Source of the DNA: Craterostigma plantagineum
Lineage: Eukaryota; Streptophyta; Magnoliopsida; Lamiales; Linderniaceae
Direction of reading: 5' to 3'
Length of the DNA stretch: 64,000 nucleotides
Assembly: GCA_027422505.1 (NCBI GenBank)
Contig: JAPQWV010000017.1
Span: 19,717,501-19,781,500 of the forward strand
The translations under genes and the position numbers were made by a program. How positions within the stretch are numbered: position 1 is the first letter of the stretch; each line of letters starts with the position of its first letter. The notes under the pieces are model-generated. The model was not told the origin of the DNA, did no database searches, and saw only the letters and a list, made by a program, of their open reading frames with translations. Positions 1 through 12,029 of the stretch are shown one piece after another.

Positions 1-746
1 GGGTGGAGGCCGAGGCCTTGGCACGGATCACTGAAGCAGCGGTAATTGCTTTCCTATGGAAGAATATCCTATGCCGGTTCGGGATCCCGAGAAGGCTGAT
101 AAGCACAATGGAAGACAGTTTAGTTGACGCAAACTAAAAGTGTGGTGCGAAGGTTATGGGATCGAGCAAATATTTACCTCCGTGGCCTACCCGCAGAGCA
201 ATGGTCAGGTGGAAGTAACCAACCGAACGATTGTCCAGGCCTTGAAGATACGACTCGACGGGCTAAAGAGGGCCTGATTCAATGAATTACAAAGTGTACT
301 TTGGTCCTATCGAACCACCCCTCTAGCTGGAACGAAGGAGACTCCATTCAGCTTGGTGTACGGGAGTGAAGCCGTGTTGCCCGTGGAAATAGGTCAGGAA
401 AGTGCCCGAATAATAGGCTACTCAGAGGAGAATGACCAGCTCCGTGCTGATGAACTGGATCTGATCGAAGAAGGGAGGCAAAGGGCTGCACTCAGGATGG
501 CAGCTTATCAAAGAAAGATCACTTGAGCCTATAATCGGAAGGTATGCCTGAGAAGGTTCGAGGAAGGGGAGCTGGTCATGAAGGAAATACAACACAAAGG
601 GGAAAGAGGGAAATTGGATCCGAAGTATGAAGGACCGTACAAGGTGATCAAGAAAGTCGTGGAAGCCGCCTACTACCTGGAAGATTTGGAGGGGAAAAAG
701 CTAGAAAGCCGCACAACGCCCGACACTTGAAGAAATATTACCCGTG
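1..746 (+). pseudogene. Ty3/gypsy (Tat lineage) integrase C-terminal part, decayed
   Basis: This is the end of a Ty3/gypsy pol gene; the element starts left of the window. From about 199 one frame reads NGQVEVTNRT, the end of the integrase core, followed near 304-363 by SYRTTPLAGTKETPFSLVYG. After that come the basic C-terminal segment (KLDPKYEGPYKVIKK) and, after a frameshift, a terminal HLKKYYP. The frame contains at least two stops (near 275 and 524) and a frameshift near 715, so it cannot code for a working integrase. The order of what follows (tandem repeats, antisense ORF, polypurine tract, LTR) is that of the Tat/Ogre/Retand lineage. Family and lineage come from motif recognition and layout, not from a search. 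Confidence 0.85.
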
Positions 747-919
747 ATGCGCCCTCGGAGTCGAACCTGATCCCCCTATTATTATACTTACGCTTTATTT
801 GTTTTCTTAGTTAGGAGATTTTCTTAGCACAAATCGTTTATCTTTATTTCTGAACCCTTGCATTTTGTTGAATGAAGTTGCTTATGTCCGAAAGAATGTG
901 GAGACGAAAATGAAGAGAA

Positions 920-1418
920 GTCCTCGAATGAGGCCCGATCACCCGTGAGGGTGAAGAAAATCTCCGAACAAAAATGAAAAAAAGTCCTCGGATGAGGCCC
1001 GATCACCAGTGAGGGTGAAGAAAACCTCCAAATGGAAATGGAAAAAAGTCCTCGGATGAGGCCCGATCACCCGTGAGGGTGAAGAAAAAATCTCCAAACG
1101 AAAATGGAGAAAAGTCCTCGGATGAGGTCCGATCACCCGTGAGGGTGAAAAAAACCTCCAAACGAAAACGAAGAAAAAGTCATCGGATGAGGCCCGATCA
1201 CCCGCGGGGGTGAAGAAAATCTCCAAACGAAAACGAAGAAAAAGTCCTCAGATGAGGCCCGATCACCTGTGAGGGTGAAGAAAACCTCCAAACGAAAACG
1301 AAGAAAAAGTCCTCGGATGAGGTCCGATCACCCGCGAGGGTGAAGAAAATCTCCAAACGAAAACGAAGAAAAGTCCTCGGATGAGGTCCGATCACCCGCA
1401 AGGGTGAAGAAAATCGCC
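920..1418 (+). repeat. Tandem repeat, 8 copies of 64-66 bp, 3' of pol
   Basis: Units begin with GTCCTCGGATGAGG at about 920, 984, 1048, 1114, 1179, 1244, 1309 and 1373, giving a period of 64-66 bp. Each unit holds TCACCC-GTGA-GGGTGA or a close variant, a 6-bp perfect stem with a 4-base loop. The open frames seen on the minus strand here simply translate the repeat. Tandem repeats between pol and the 3' LTR are common in Tat/Ogre elements. Confidence 0.9.
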
Positions 1419-2928
1419 GGGAAAAGCACAGTTGTTGGTCAATATTAAAACGATGGAGGATGCGTGAAGAAGCAGGAATTATACTTAACAATATGAATGC
1501 AAAAGTATAAAAGTGCAAAATCCTCGAAAAACTAGAAGCTCCGCAATTCGCAGGGCTGAATAATAAAATGACAATATATAGCGAAAGGTAAAACAAGGAA
1601 AAATATCTATCGCCTCAGCTCCCGAGCATAGGACATGCCCAGACGTCGGGTCCCCGAGAAGGTAAAGGCCTCTTCATCTTGAGGAGACCTTTTACGTCTT
1701 AACCCCGAAATCCGACCCGAGTACGGGAGAAAAGACGCCTCACACGATTAGGGGATCGAGCCCGATCATTTCTCCCTCAGAACTTTGAGCGAATACCTTG
1801 GTTCTCAGCATGGGAATCGGCCAACAACTCCTTTAGCTCAGCGATTTGGCAATCCTTCTCGCTCAGGAAGGTAGTTAGTCGGGTACAAGCATCCTCATAA
1901 TGCTGAAGTAGGGCATGTTGTTGGGTACAACGCCGAAGTACCTCGCAAGAAAGTGAGTAGGACTAACGAAGAAAGTTAGGAAAGAGTAAAGATAGAAGGG
2001 GAATAAGAGGCAAAGTGTCGGCATGACTGACCCGACTCTCGCTTAAAGCCCACCAATCCCAGAAGCTGGAATCGGAAAATCTCGCCAGACGCCACTTTTC
2101 ATCGGGCTCCAGAAAACTCTCCATGAACTGGCAGGAAGAAGCACCGTCGGCCTCCAAAAGGAAGCGAGGAGTCGGGCGAAGCCCTCCTAAGGAGGGTGCC
2201 CTTCGAGAGGGAGGGGTCGCGACGACTTGGCCTTCCCTGTACGGAAAATTCGCATTCGTGTTTGAAGCAAAACCCATCGCCTCCTCCCATAAATCCGAGA
2301 GAGGGCGCGACGGGGGATCTAAAGGGGGATTTCTCCTAAGTTGATAGTACGATATTCTGGGATCCATCAATAAGCTGGGCAAGGAATACATAAAAACTCA
2401 GGAGATAAGGTATAACGAGTATGTTATGAGCTAAGAGAGAGTAAAACCCCACGCTGAACAGTCGAAATAACCTGAAGGAGATAAACTCAGCGAAGTTTGA
2501 GAAGAAAAGTAGAGCCAATTGAACAAGTACCGATTTTATAGGGGGATAAGCCCGCAAAGGTCGGACTGTTACGAAGATCGGATCTTGGGGGGAAGTCGAA
2601 ATTTAAATGAAGGAATACGAGGTCCAGGGGTAAAAGGACAGTTGGGTAACGTTTCGAAAAGATGCTCGAGAAAATTGGGGAACACACGAAGATCATACTC
2701 GGGAGGCATAGTTCGACGACCATGGGAAAAACACAGTAGAGCGTTGCGAGGGGGGAAGCTCTCGACCACAGCTGGTTGCGTAGTACTATTTGAGAAAAGG
2801 TAAACGAGGATAGCATAAACGAGCGCGATATGAAGGGGATACAGTTAGACTAATATAATAGAGTCTGAAAAGAAAAGCACAGCCAAAAAGGAAATTGTTC
2901 ATAAAGAAAAGACGTAAAGAGAAATGGT
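1419..2928. other. Non-coding spacer of the Tat element
   Basis: No convincing gene is seen. Short open frames exist on both strands. The longest, on the minus strand at 1963-2391, resembles no family I know and may be decayed extra-ORF sequence of the element. Confidence 0.4.
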
Positions 2929-5022
2929 TCATCTAAACGAGCAAAAATTCCTAAAATGGAGCGGCCGACCCGGCCTGATCAGACTCCACCATCGTCTTCC
3001 CCACCTAGCCACCACCAACTCGGCTCGAGGTGCCGGCTCCTCATCTCCCTGGGCTTGAACTTCCGTGTCAACTTGCTCGGCCACCTCCTGCTCAACAATG
3101 GGCTCGGACATCTCGACAGGCTGCTCGGGATTCTCGGCGGGGGAGCGGATGATCTCCTCAATCTCTTCGCTCTAGGGGGTGGCTGCGACGTCCTCTTGAG
3201 TATTACCCCCGGAATGTCCTCGAGCTATGGGGTCAGGAGGGTATCCTCCAGAGGGACATTCGACAAGAGCCCGATCGACGTCTAGCCAGTCGAGCTTCCA
3301 TTTATGGCCTATGCCGGCCACCCTGAGCTGGTGAACACATCCCCAGAAGCCGTGGTGAAAGTACTCGACGACTTGCCTCCCGTACGTGGTCCGGGGCAGG
3401 TAGTCCCGAGTGACGCTTTCTTCCAGCTCGCGGAAGTTGTTCTCCGCTTCCTCCCGAGCTTCTTTCTCCTCGAGCAAGGCTCTCTTCCCCCTTTCCGACT
3501 CGATGCGAGCATCCTTCATCTGCTTTTCAGCTCCTCTTCTTTTAGCTTAACCTCCTCTTTCAGCCGAGCGACTTCCTCCTTTAACTTCGCCTCAGACTGG
3601 GTAAGTTCGATGCAGTTCTCGTGCATAAAGAGCATCCTTTCCAAAGCCTCAGCAGCACAAGCGAAGCCCTGGCGGATAAGGGAAAAGAATGAGCAAGGGG
3701 ACAAAAGGGCGTGCGCTAAGGAATTAGAAGATCCATAAAAGAAGTCCATACCTGACCCATGTGTTGGGCGAAGAGTGGGAAGAATTCCCGAGGCTGCAGC
3801 TCCAAGAGATGGGAGCGATTGGCCTCAGAGCGGAAGCCCCGCATGTACTCCATGCAGTGAGCCCCACGGGGGCGGTGGAAGTAGTCGGGCTGCTCGAGGG
3901 AGTTGGTGGGAGCAGGGGAGCCTTCGCCAACGGTCGCGCTGGCCCGAGAGCTGGCCTTGTTGCTTGAAGGATTGTTGGAGGTCGTAGGCGCCTTCCTTTT
4001 CGTGGCTATCTTCGGGGAGCCCGAGGAGCTGGCAGCCACTTTGCCCTTCCCCTTATTGAGGGCCCTAGTAACCGAAGCTGGTGGGGGTGCTTGAGAAGGG
4101 TCGCCCTTCTTCATCTCCTCGGAGATTTGAGCAGGTCGGCAAGATCCATGCGTGAGACTGGTAAGAGAAGGAAGAAAAAACTCAATCAGGGATAAAGGCG
4201 GAGAACAAGGCAAAGAGAAATCAAGGGGATATACCTAAGTTGTCTATCACTAAGCCCTTCGAGCAGTAACCGAAATGGCAATGGAGATCGTCTTTGATGA
4301 GCTCGAGAGCGCTGAAGCTTCGATCTCCGAGGATTTCCTCAAATTATGGCAACCTCCAAGTCGAGGGCAGGAGGAAGAGAAGTGGAGATGGAAATGGCTT
4401 TAGAGTCATTTACAGTGTTATTCTCGGGACTTCCATCGGGGGATCGAATGTAGGAAACCTTCCTCATCCACCCCTTATGGGAGGAGGGGTTCCCGAGGAG
4501 GAACTCCGAGAAACAGTAGAGAAAAAGAAGAACTTGCCCGGTTATTTTTGGTTTACCTTAAAAAAGGCCTTCTTCCAAACTTGCCAAAAGGAGGGAAAGA
4601 GAAAAAGGAAGCTGGAAATAATTGATGAGCATGGCTAGGGAAAGAAGTAAGCTATAAGAGTTTGGGGTAAGTTGGGTAGGAGAAATTTGGTAGTAGTTAC
4701 AGAGATCGACTAGGAAGTGAGGGAGAGGGAGATGAAGTCCCATGTCAAGTTGATTGAGGAAGAAGGTGTGGAAACCCTCGGGAGGCCCGCTAATTACGTC
4801 CCGAGGGCCAGTGATTCTCACTTCGTAATCGGGAGTTAGACCCGCCCGATTGATAATCATGGGAACATGGGATTCCCGAAGTGACGACACATTCACTTCA
4901 TGCCAGGGGAGCTTGACCTGCTCGCGGAAGTCTGCCATCTGGGAAGACCACTTGGATAAAGCTTCGAGATATGCTTTCTTGCTCGGGTGCCCTATAAGCT
5001 GAGGGGGGCGAAAAATATCCAA
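2929..5022 (-). pseudogene. Antisense extra ORF (aORF) of the Tat retrotransposon, fragmented
   Basis: On the strand opposite to pol, a series of protein-like blocks runs from 5022 leftwards. The first (5022-4558) opens with MDIFRPPQLIGHPSKKAYLE and is globular. The next (4213-3716) has a Ser/Pro/Lys-rich linker and then a globular stretch. Then come a heptad-rich coiled coil (3749-3172, KLKEEVARLKEEVKLKEEEL) and an acidic tail (3111-2929). The blocks lie in different frames, so there are frameshifts or unrecognised introns. Tat-lineage elements are known to carry an antisense ORF between pol and the 3' LTR, and position, strand and architecture agree. Its function is unknown. It could instead be a captured host gene fragment. 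Confidence 0.55.
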
Positions 5023-5809
5023 GTCAGGAAGTTACGTAAGGCTTCCACGGCATCGAAAAATGATGTGAGGAACGAAGAAGAGGAAGAAGAAGAAGTTGAA
5101 GATTCTGGGGAGTCTAAAGTTGAGGGAAGTTTCGATCGATTTGCGGAAGATGAGATCTTGGTATCGTTCGTAGTGAAAGTCGGCATAACCCTAAGAGGAT
5201 TAAACAAAGTGAACATAGGCAAGAAACAAAAACTGGAAACGAACGAAACACGAATGAACTGGAAATAATGCCCACGACGACGAACGTCTAAACTTAGACG
5301 CAAGAACTAAAACCAAAATAGGCGGCCATAAACGGAAAAAAAGAGGAAAAAGGGGGAAGAAACTTACCAGAGATGATGGCATAGGATGCGGTTGAAGAAA
5401 CAAGGATTGGAGCGCCGATTTGAGCGAGAAATGGCCGGATTGGACGAGGGTTTTGCAGAAGGACAGAGAGAAAGAGAGTGAGATGAATAAGAATCGAAAA
5501 CCCTTATGGAAAAGGGGGAAAGGAAAAAGGAGTGGAGACAAGACGTCGAGCTCTTGGATGAACGACACGTGGCAGGGCGAGCAGCGATTGGTTAGATGGG
5601 ATGAAAGATATTCCCGCCCAAAGGGGGAGGCGACGTGGCACGATCAGAGCGCGTCCCGATAAGCGACAGAGAGGAAAAGTTCTTGGAGGAAGGAGAGGCC
5701 AAAGAAAGTCTGCCGAAGGGGAATGGTCGATCTGACAGATCGTTATTTTATTGATAGCCAACATCCAAATACTCGCTACCCTCTTTTGGACTATTTTAGG
5801 GGAGACTAT
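5023..5809 (+). other. Spacer and polypurine tract of the Tat element
   Basis: No gene is seen. The last bases before the LTR (about 5796-5809) include AGGGGAGA, a good polypurine tract for plus-strand priming directly before the LTR start TGTTACCC. Confidence 0.6.
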
Positions 5810-6661
5810 TGTTACCCTCGGGTTTTATAGCTAGGGTAAATAACGTTAACTATCAAATAGCCCGTGAATGGCGAGGCGTGAAGAGAGTAGGCGGGTCAGG
5901 GTAATTGAACCCGAGAAGGGGCGGAAGGGCCCGATCAGGCCTTTCCGGGGAAGAATAAAGGGACAGACCAGAAAGAAGTCTCCAAAAAAGACTAGGGAGG
6001 TCGGAGTACTTGAGGAAGCTTGCCCGGGGTCATGTGGCGAAAGACGTAAGGATAAGAACTTGGTCGGGAGCCTGACCAAGGCGTATGGACACGAGTGAAA
6101 TAGGCCTTATAAGTCCGGGCAGGTTGCCTTAAGGCCGAGTAAAGATAACTCGATCAGAGTAGAAGAGAAGGGTCAAGGAAGTAAGACCAGAGTCGTGATT
6201 CCTCGGGCGAGTTAAGAGCCCGAGCAGGAGGTTGTCGCTGGGAAGAGAATGAGTCAGAGGGGAAAACTGATGACGTGAGAACGTGGGATGATGGAAGGAC
6301 CACGTTCCCTCCGCGAGGCTTGCGAGAAATGGGGGCCAGGGTGGAAGACTAGGTCATGGCGAGGCAAGACGAGGTGGGTATAAATAATGACGGTTAGTTC
6401 ACTTTCCAGGTACGCTTTACAAACTACCAAAAACCTGATTTACGAGCCAAAACACCTGTTTTCAACCCATTTTCTGACTTAAGCATCGGAGGGGATACGC
6501 CGGCACCAACTCCGGCCCCCTTCTGACGTGTTTCTGAGTTTGTGAGTGTTAGGCTTGGCGTAGATGGTCGACGGAGAGCGAGAGACTCGCGCCAAGGAGG
6601 TTACGAGGAAAGAATAACTGTCTTAGTCGCCATTTCAAAAGGTCGTTTTACGCGGTCCACA
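5810..6661 (+). mobile_element. 3' LTR of the Tat Ty3/gypsy element
   Basis: It starts TGTTACCCTCGGG right after the polypurine tract. It holds a TATA box (TATAAATA, 6379-6386) and probably ends near GGTCCACA at 6661. The 5' LTR is outside the window, so the right end is set only by the TG..CA rule and by the resumption of host intron sequence. It lies in the intron before the first visible bHLH exon, about 100 bp from the splice acceptor. Confidence 0.6.
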
Positions 6662-6759
6662 TCATAATTATTCAAAATCAAAATCGAATCCCTAATTTCT
6701 TACAGTTCAAAAACCAATTGATTGTCAACGTGTTTTTGGCCAAATAATGCCTCTCACAG

Positions 6760-6956
6760 TTGGACAGAACATCCATACTCGGAGACACCATCGATTACGT
6801 GAAGGAACTCCTCGATAAGATCCACAATCTCAGAGCACAGGGCGTTGAAGACGACGACGACGACGACGGCAAAAAAGAAACCAATCTGATGATGAACAAC
6901 ACTTGAAGAAGCTAAAGGACCAAGCGAAGCCCAGCAGCGAAATGCAAGCTCCAAAG
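6760..6956 (+). CDS. bHLH93-like exon A (helix 2 of bHLH), with a 1-nt deletion
   Basis: The acceptor CTCACAG precedes TTGGACAGAACATCC. The product reads LDRTSILGDTIDYVKELLDK, helix 2 of this bHLH clade. The usual first residue Met is Leu here (ATG to TTG). A run of six Asp codons follows. The frame hits TGA at 6904-6906, whereas the expected continuation LKKLKDQAKPSSEMQAPK lies in the frame starting at 6903. A one-base loss between about 6895 and 6903 explains both. The exon ends CCAAAG before the donor GTAACT (6957), phase 0. Confidence 0.85.
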
Positions 6957-7082
6957 GTAACTGTGTAATCACAGTCAAACTCATTTTCTCTCGCGAATAA
7001 TTGGTGGGTTCCATTCCATTCTTCTTCTTCGTCTGGTCAATCAATACCTGCTACAACGTACAGTAATTAAGGTGTTTTTATC
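6957..7082 (+). other. Left remnant of the bHLH intron
   Basis: Intron sequence between the donor GTAACT and the start of the MULE inverted repeat. No other feature is seen. Confidence 0.6.
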
Positions 7083-7502
7083 AAAATAATGGAATTTAAA
7101 TTCAAAATTAAAATAGGGTGATTCCGTACAAAATTAACAAAATCGAGCAAAGCGCGCCAATTATCAGCGACATCGCGCTTATTAAACACGTTGTCGCGGC
7201 TAATAGACGCGACGGCAAGGTGGCCCGAAACAAAACGGACCTCTTTTCAAAAAACGTGTTGGGCTCAGTTTTGAGCCAACATTACGATCCTAATGGATGT
7301 GTTGCTGCTGCTAATAGCCTCGACGGCCTCATCAGCCCATTTCAAAAATGGATTTGGACTGAATGGGCCTCCTTCGCGTCTAACTAATAGAAGCGGCATC
7401 GCGTTTAACGCATGCAACGTCGAGACAACCCACTAACAAAATTTTGACGTGACAATACGTTCACAAGTTGTCTGTAATAATTCAAGTCGTCGCGTCCATT
7501 AC
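7083..7502 (+). repeat. Left arm of the MULE inverted repeat, terminal part
   Basis: It is the inverted copy of about 25068-25487. It holds degenerate subterminal repeats of the type GCGACATCGCG..TTATTAA. It ends with ATTAC (7498-7502), the target duplication of the copia insertion. The 89-aa open frame at 7118-7387 is not a recognised protein. Confidence 0.85.
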
Positions 7503-7807
7503 CGTTACGAATTAATTATAGTGTCCTCTATTTATTTGTGTCTTGGGCTAAGATTTAAATATTAATAGGGTTGTAGTAGGTTGGGGAGACAACTTGTATT
7601 AGTAGAAGTTATGGTACTTGGGCTTTAACATACCAAAGATATGTGGTATATAAAGCCCATATTTACCCTTGTTAGGGTTTATCAAAAGAAAATACATTGA
7701 AGCCGTTCTTGTTAAAACACACACAAACACGCACTAAAAGGTGCTCCATACGGTATTAATCTTTCTAATAATCTTTTGATCCTTGTTTGGTAACAAGTGG
7801 ACCATCA
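7503..7807 (+). mobile_element. 5' LTR of the Sirevirus-like element
   Basis: It matches 20797-21100. The first bases are CGTTACG where the 3' LTR has TGTTAGG, so the terminal T has mutated. It holds a TATA box in TGGTATATAAAGCCC (about 7641-7655) and ends GGACCATCA. Confidence 0.92.
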
Positions 7808-7809
7808 AG

Positions 7810-7821
7810 TGGTATCAGAGC
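7810..7821 (+). other. Primer binding site (initiator tRNA-Met type)
   Basis: TGGTATCAGAGC lies two bases after the 5' LTR. It is the usual plant minus-strand primer site, complementary to the 3' end of initiator tRNA-Met. Confidence 0.9.
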
Positions 7822-8164
7822 AAAACGTGGATCGATCTCATCAATTTGAATCCAGTTTTGTTCGATTCTGAAAAGATTTGAAAGAACACTCGCTCAAAAT
7901 CCATTTTCAATTCGTTATGTGCCTTTTAAATCGTTTTTAATCATCTTTTGGTGAGGAAAATCGTTAATAAGTGCATTTCCGTTCTTTCACATAGATTATA
8001 GTCAAGTTTAAGTTGGATTTTAACCAGAAAATCGAGTCTGAGATTGTTTTTTCTCTGTTTTTTTTTTCACTTTCGGGTAGATGTTTCGCACAGCTTCTTG
8101 ATTCTTGTAGGATTCGACGGAGATGCCTTAATTTCGCAGGAATCGGCCGATTTCCTGTCATATA

Positions 8165-8690
8165 AGAGAAAATCGCTCGATTGCACTAAAATCACCCGAT
8201 TTAAGCCTCGTCGAATTTCAGTCTCTAAGACTAAATCGCCCGATTTCTTCCCTTCCTGCAAGGAAATCGTTTGATTCCACGGAATCGCCCGATCTCACTG
8301 TAGCAAGCATGACTTTACAAAAACACTAATTGGTAATTTGAGACGAATCGCCCGATTAGATAAATCACCAGATTAATAAAATCGCTGGATTCAACTTACC
8401 CGATTTCGCTCAAATCGTCCGATTTAAATTTCTTACTCATAAGCATCAAATCGTCCGATTTCTCATTTTAACAAAGGTCATGCGAATTAGATTCTTTTAA
8501 CCTCAAATTGCCCGAAACGTATCTCGCCCGATTTCAGTTTCTGACCCAATCTATCCAAGTATATTAGTTGAGTCGCCCGATTTGGATCAATATTAAGTCA
8601 CTCGATTTTCACAATTAAGATCTGAGTTGTCCGATTCCAGTCCTTAACTTGTTCGATCAACTAAAACTTAAAATGTCCGATTTCTTGTTC
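8165..8690 (+). repeat. First array of ATCGCCCGATTT-like motifs (gag leader)
   Basis: About fourteen scattered copies of AATCGCCCGATTT or one-to-two-base variants (AATCGTCCGATTT, AATCACCCGATTT) occur with irregular spacing between the primer site and gag. The motif is an imperfect palindrome (AATCG-CC-CGATT) and always appears in the CCC orientation. The same motif recurs at about 16078-17275. Confidence 0.8.
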
Positions 8691-8949
8691 TTAACTAAAC
8701 GGTCACGAGAACTTAAAATTAGAAAGTAAAATCAACTGATCTTGACTAATCTTCTTGCGACACCCTAACTTAAAACTTAAAAAAAAAAACACACACAAAC
8801 ATAGCAATAATAATACTAAATATTACCATCTCTACTTCAAACTTGACTAAAATTGTTCGAAACTAACATTTCATTTCGCAGATCACTTCCACGTAACGAT
8901 CACTACCAAAAACAAATGGACTCCTTAGCCATGGAAGCGATATCCGTGT

Positions 8950-10743
8950 CCAGAACTGAGGCGCGGAGACTTCGGAGTCTGGAGAAGCAGATTCCTCAAC
9001 TTCCTTGAAATAAAGGACAATGGGGAAGACATCATCGATTCTCTTGAGAATGGACCACAACAATTCTGGATCATAGTCCGTGGTAATAGCACCGTCTCCC
9101 CAGCAGTTCAAGAGAGCACAACACTCAAAACTCCAGCACAATACACTAATGCAGAAACGAAACGAGCTAAAGCAGACCTTCTGGCAAGAAATTATTTGAT
9201 GCAAGCCTTACCTAATGACATACTGATTCAAGTGGATAGCTTTCCAACTGCTAAAGCAATGTGGGATGAGGTTGCAAAATTAATGCAAGGAACAGAAAGT
9301 GGACTAAGAGCCAAGAAAGCTAATACCCTAGCAGCATACGATTCATTCAAGGCTAAGCCCGATGAACAAATTGGCGAGACTTACAACAGGTTCATGGTCC
9401 TCGTGAATAAACTAAGGAAGATAAATATCGTAAAAACAAACATGGAACTCAATGTCAAATTCCTCACCTCCCTGCATCCAGAATGGAAGAGAGTCACCAC
9501 ACACTTTAGGCTTAACAAGGACCTAGACCAGATTGATATTCACAGTGTTTACGAAAGTTTGGAGCAACACAATGATGATGTTTATGAAGAAGTCGGAGAT
9601 AAAAAGGGTAAAGCAATCATGGACACAGTTGCCCTAATTACAGATACTAATCTTAAGAAAAGTGCAAAAGTTGCAAAGCATAAGTCTGCTAAGTCTTCCA
9701 GTCCGTTAGAGAGTGAAGACTCTGAGTCAGAATCAGATCCTGAATTCAAAGACTTCGAGAATCATGTGGCTTACATAAAGAAAAGAATGGCAACACAATA
9801 CTTCAAAAAGTCATCATCATCTGCCAATCGACAGAGAGTCTCGTCAAGTTTCAAACAGCCGCCAAAGTCTTTTCAACAACACGATACTAGAACCGACCCC
9901 GAGCCTAGCAAATGCTTTAATTGGGAAACCTGGACATTTCGCTAGAGACTACTTCCTTCCCAAGAAGAAGGATGAAGAGTACTACACCAGAAAACTTCAA
10001 ATGCTCAAGCAGAAGAAATCTGGAGTTGCACTGATGGCTGAACAGGACCACTGGCTGGACGACACATCTGAAAGTGAGTCAGAGAAGGTAGCCCTAATGG
10101 CTCTGGTGGAAGAAGAAGGTGAGACTGAGCAGAAGGACCTTGAAGCTAATGCTGGTGATGAGGAGAAGGAGCTGTCTTCCGGAAAGGAGGTAGAATCTCT
10201 CTACCATAAACTACATTCTGAACTTCAAGAAAATTACGTACTACTTCAAAGTGAACTTAAGTATTCCAGGTCAACAGAATTAAAATTAGCTAATACTTTA
10301 GAAATTCTTGAAACAACACATGAAGAAGTTAGTAGATTAGAATATAGCCTGACTGACTCAAGAACTAGCTTAATTGAATCTGAATCAAGAGTAAATGACT
10401 TACAAGCTCGTTTTGATAATAATTATGCATGTCACTTAAGCAGTTACAAGACAATAGCAACTTAGACTGTCTGTTAGAAGTAGCGCAATCAAAGATCGAT
10501 AGTCGTGATTTAGAAATAGAAGATTTGAAAACACAGGTTAGTGAGTTAAAGGCCAAATGGACAAATAGCGAGGACGAGCGAATTACAAAAACGTGCGAAT
10601 TTGAAGTCTTAAGCAAAGAGCGTGTAAAATTATATGCTAGGATTAAGAAAATAGAGGACCTACTCACTAAGAGAGGACAAACAGATAGAACAATCTTCTT
10701 GAGTAAGCCTAGAGACATAGAGTTTTATAATCCACGAGAATGA
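8950..10743 (+). pseudogene. Sirevirus Gag (capsid, zinc knuckle, coiled coil), frameshifted
   Basis: The nucleocapsid-type protein of a Ty1/copia element packages RNA. A frame can be followed from about 8967 (FGVWRSRFLNFLEIKD) through MQALPNDILIQVDSFPTAKA (9199 on) and SLHPEWKRV to a zinc knuckle at about 9910-9950. There, CFN and GKPGHFARDY lie in different frames: one base is lost, and the last Cys is Tyr. Downstream, 10001-10465 and 10429-10743 encode an acidic segment and a long coiled coil (heptads such as LEYSLTDSRTSLIESESRV), as in Sirevirus Gag. The true start codon is unclear because the first codons are decayed. Confidence 0.8.
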
Positions 10744-10821
10744 TTAGGATTTAATCCAAACTCCATCCCGGTTATTAAAAAACTTCTACCTCTGTATGAC
10801 GTCAGTTTCCTAGGATTAAAT

Positions 10822-12013
10822 ATGCCTAGTCTTATGCCATTTACTAACTCATCTACATTCGATGCATTAGAGAAGAAGAAGAGACATAGAGAGGACATGG
10901 CAGAAATTTCTCTTGACTATGATGAACTGAATAATAGTGATAAGACAAGGGATATACCTTTGTCTGACGACTACTTACCTATCTATGCACCCTCTTCTGA
11001 AGAAGTAGATGTCGAAAAACCAAAGATTTCTAATGCATATATACCAGCTATAATCAGAGAAATATCTGACTTGCGATCAAGTCTAGAGTCAGAAAGGATA
11101 ACTTATCAGTTAGAGAATCAAATACTGTTCAGTATAATCTCCTCATTAGAAAAACAAATCGACACTAACGAAACTTCAACCTTAACTCTAGAGGCAGAGA
11201 GGATAACCTTCCAGGTAGAGAATGAAATACTAGTACGCAAAATTTCCTCACTTGAAGAACAAATTAACCCAAGCTTAGGTTCGCCCCCTCTTCAAACTTC
11301 GTTAGTTGACTCCCAAATTACCATCCCTAGCAAATCTCAATCAAAAAGAAAGCAGATTGCTTCTAGCAAATCCAAGCTTACTAACTCACATTGCATGTAC
11401 TCACAGGCAATCGTTTAAATAAGAAAGGGAAGAAGAAAGCCACAGGAGACGACCTACCAAAGAACGATGTTGCTTATTCATTTAGAAAGAAGCAGCCCGT
11501 TAATTTTGAAGCGTCTAGCTCTAATTTTTGTAATAGGCGTCAAGTGTGTGCTAAGAATTATCATGTTGAACCTTCATCTATTATTCTTCAGCCTGTAACG
11601 ACTACTATGAATCGTACCTTCTATGCTATCCATGATGATGCTTTTATCTTAAATGCCAAATACCAGTCTACTAATGCCAGCATGTCCAAGGAAACACCAT
11701 CATTTTCTTTTAAGTCACAATACAAACCTGACAAAAGACAAGGACAAGCCAACAAAGCAAAGCTATTCCATAAAACCGAAACAAAAGCCAAAGCTATAGG
11801 AATGCGTAGCATATGGGTTACAAAACAACAACTCAGAGCATGGACAAATCACTGTCCCAAGGGATTAGAAAGATCTGGGTCCCTAAACAATCATCTGAAG
11901 TTGTAGATAAATCTAACACTAACCGTAGAAACAGACCCATAAGAAAGGCATATATAGACCATAAAACTAATAAGGGAGGACCCGTCCTTAAATGGGTACC
12001 TAAATCCCATTAA
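10822..12013 (+). pseudogene. Gag-pol linker region with coiled-coil repeats
   Basis: ORFs at 10822-11418, 11391-11906 and 11813-12013 continue the polyprotein in shifted frames. The first contains two related copies of a coiled-coil unit (ERITYQLENQILFSIISSLE and ERITFQVENEILVRKISSLE). The last ends GGPVLKWVPKSH just before protease. No enzyme motif is seen. Confidence 0.55.
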
Positions 12014-12029
12014 TTCGTTTTTGCAGATC

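Noticed and set aside
920..1418. Regular repeats resembling a CRISPR array
   Set aside because: There are no unique spacers between identical repeats; units are head-to-tail and the host is a plant.
939..1596. Minus-strand ORFs of 60-132 codons with repeated Phe/Ser-rich sequence
   Set aside because: They are translations of the 64-66 bp tandem repeat, whose period often keeps a frame open; the protein is just the repeat.
6754..7044. Minus-strand ORF of 96 codons with a Val run
   Set aside because: It is the antisense of bHLH exon A; the Val run is the complement of the Asp codons.
7810..7821. tRNA-like sequence TGGTATCAGAGC
   Set aside because: It is a retrotransposon primer site complementary to a tRNA end, not a tRNA gene. 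The same holds at 34545-34556.
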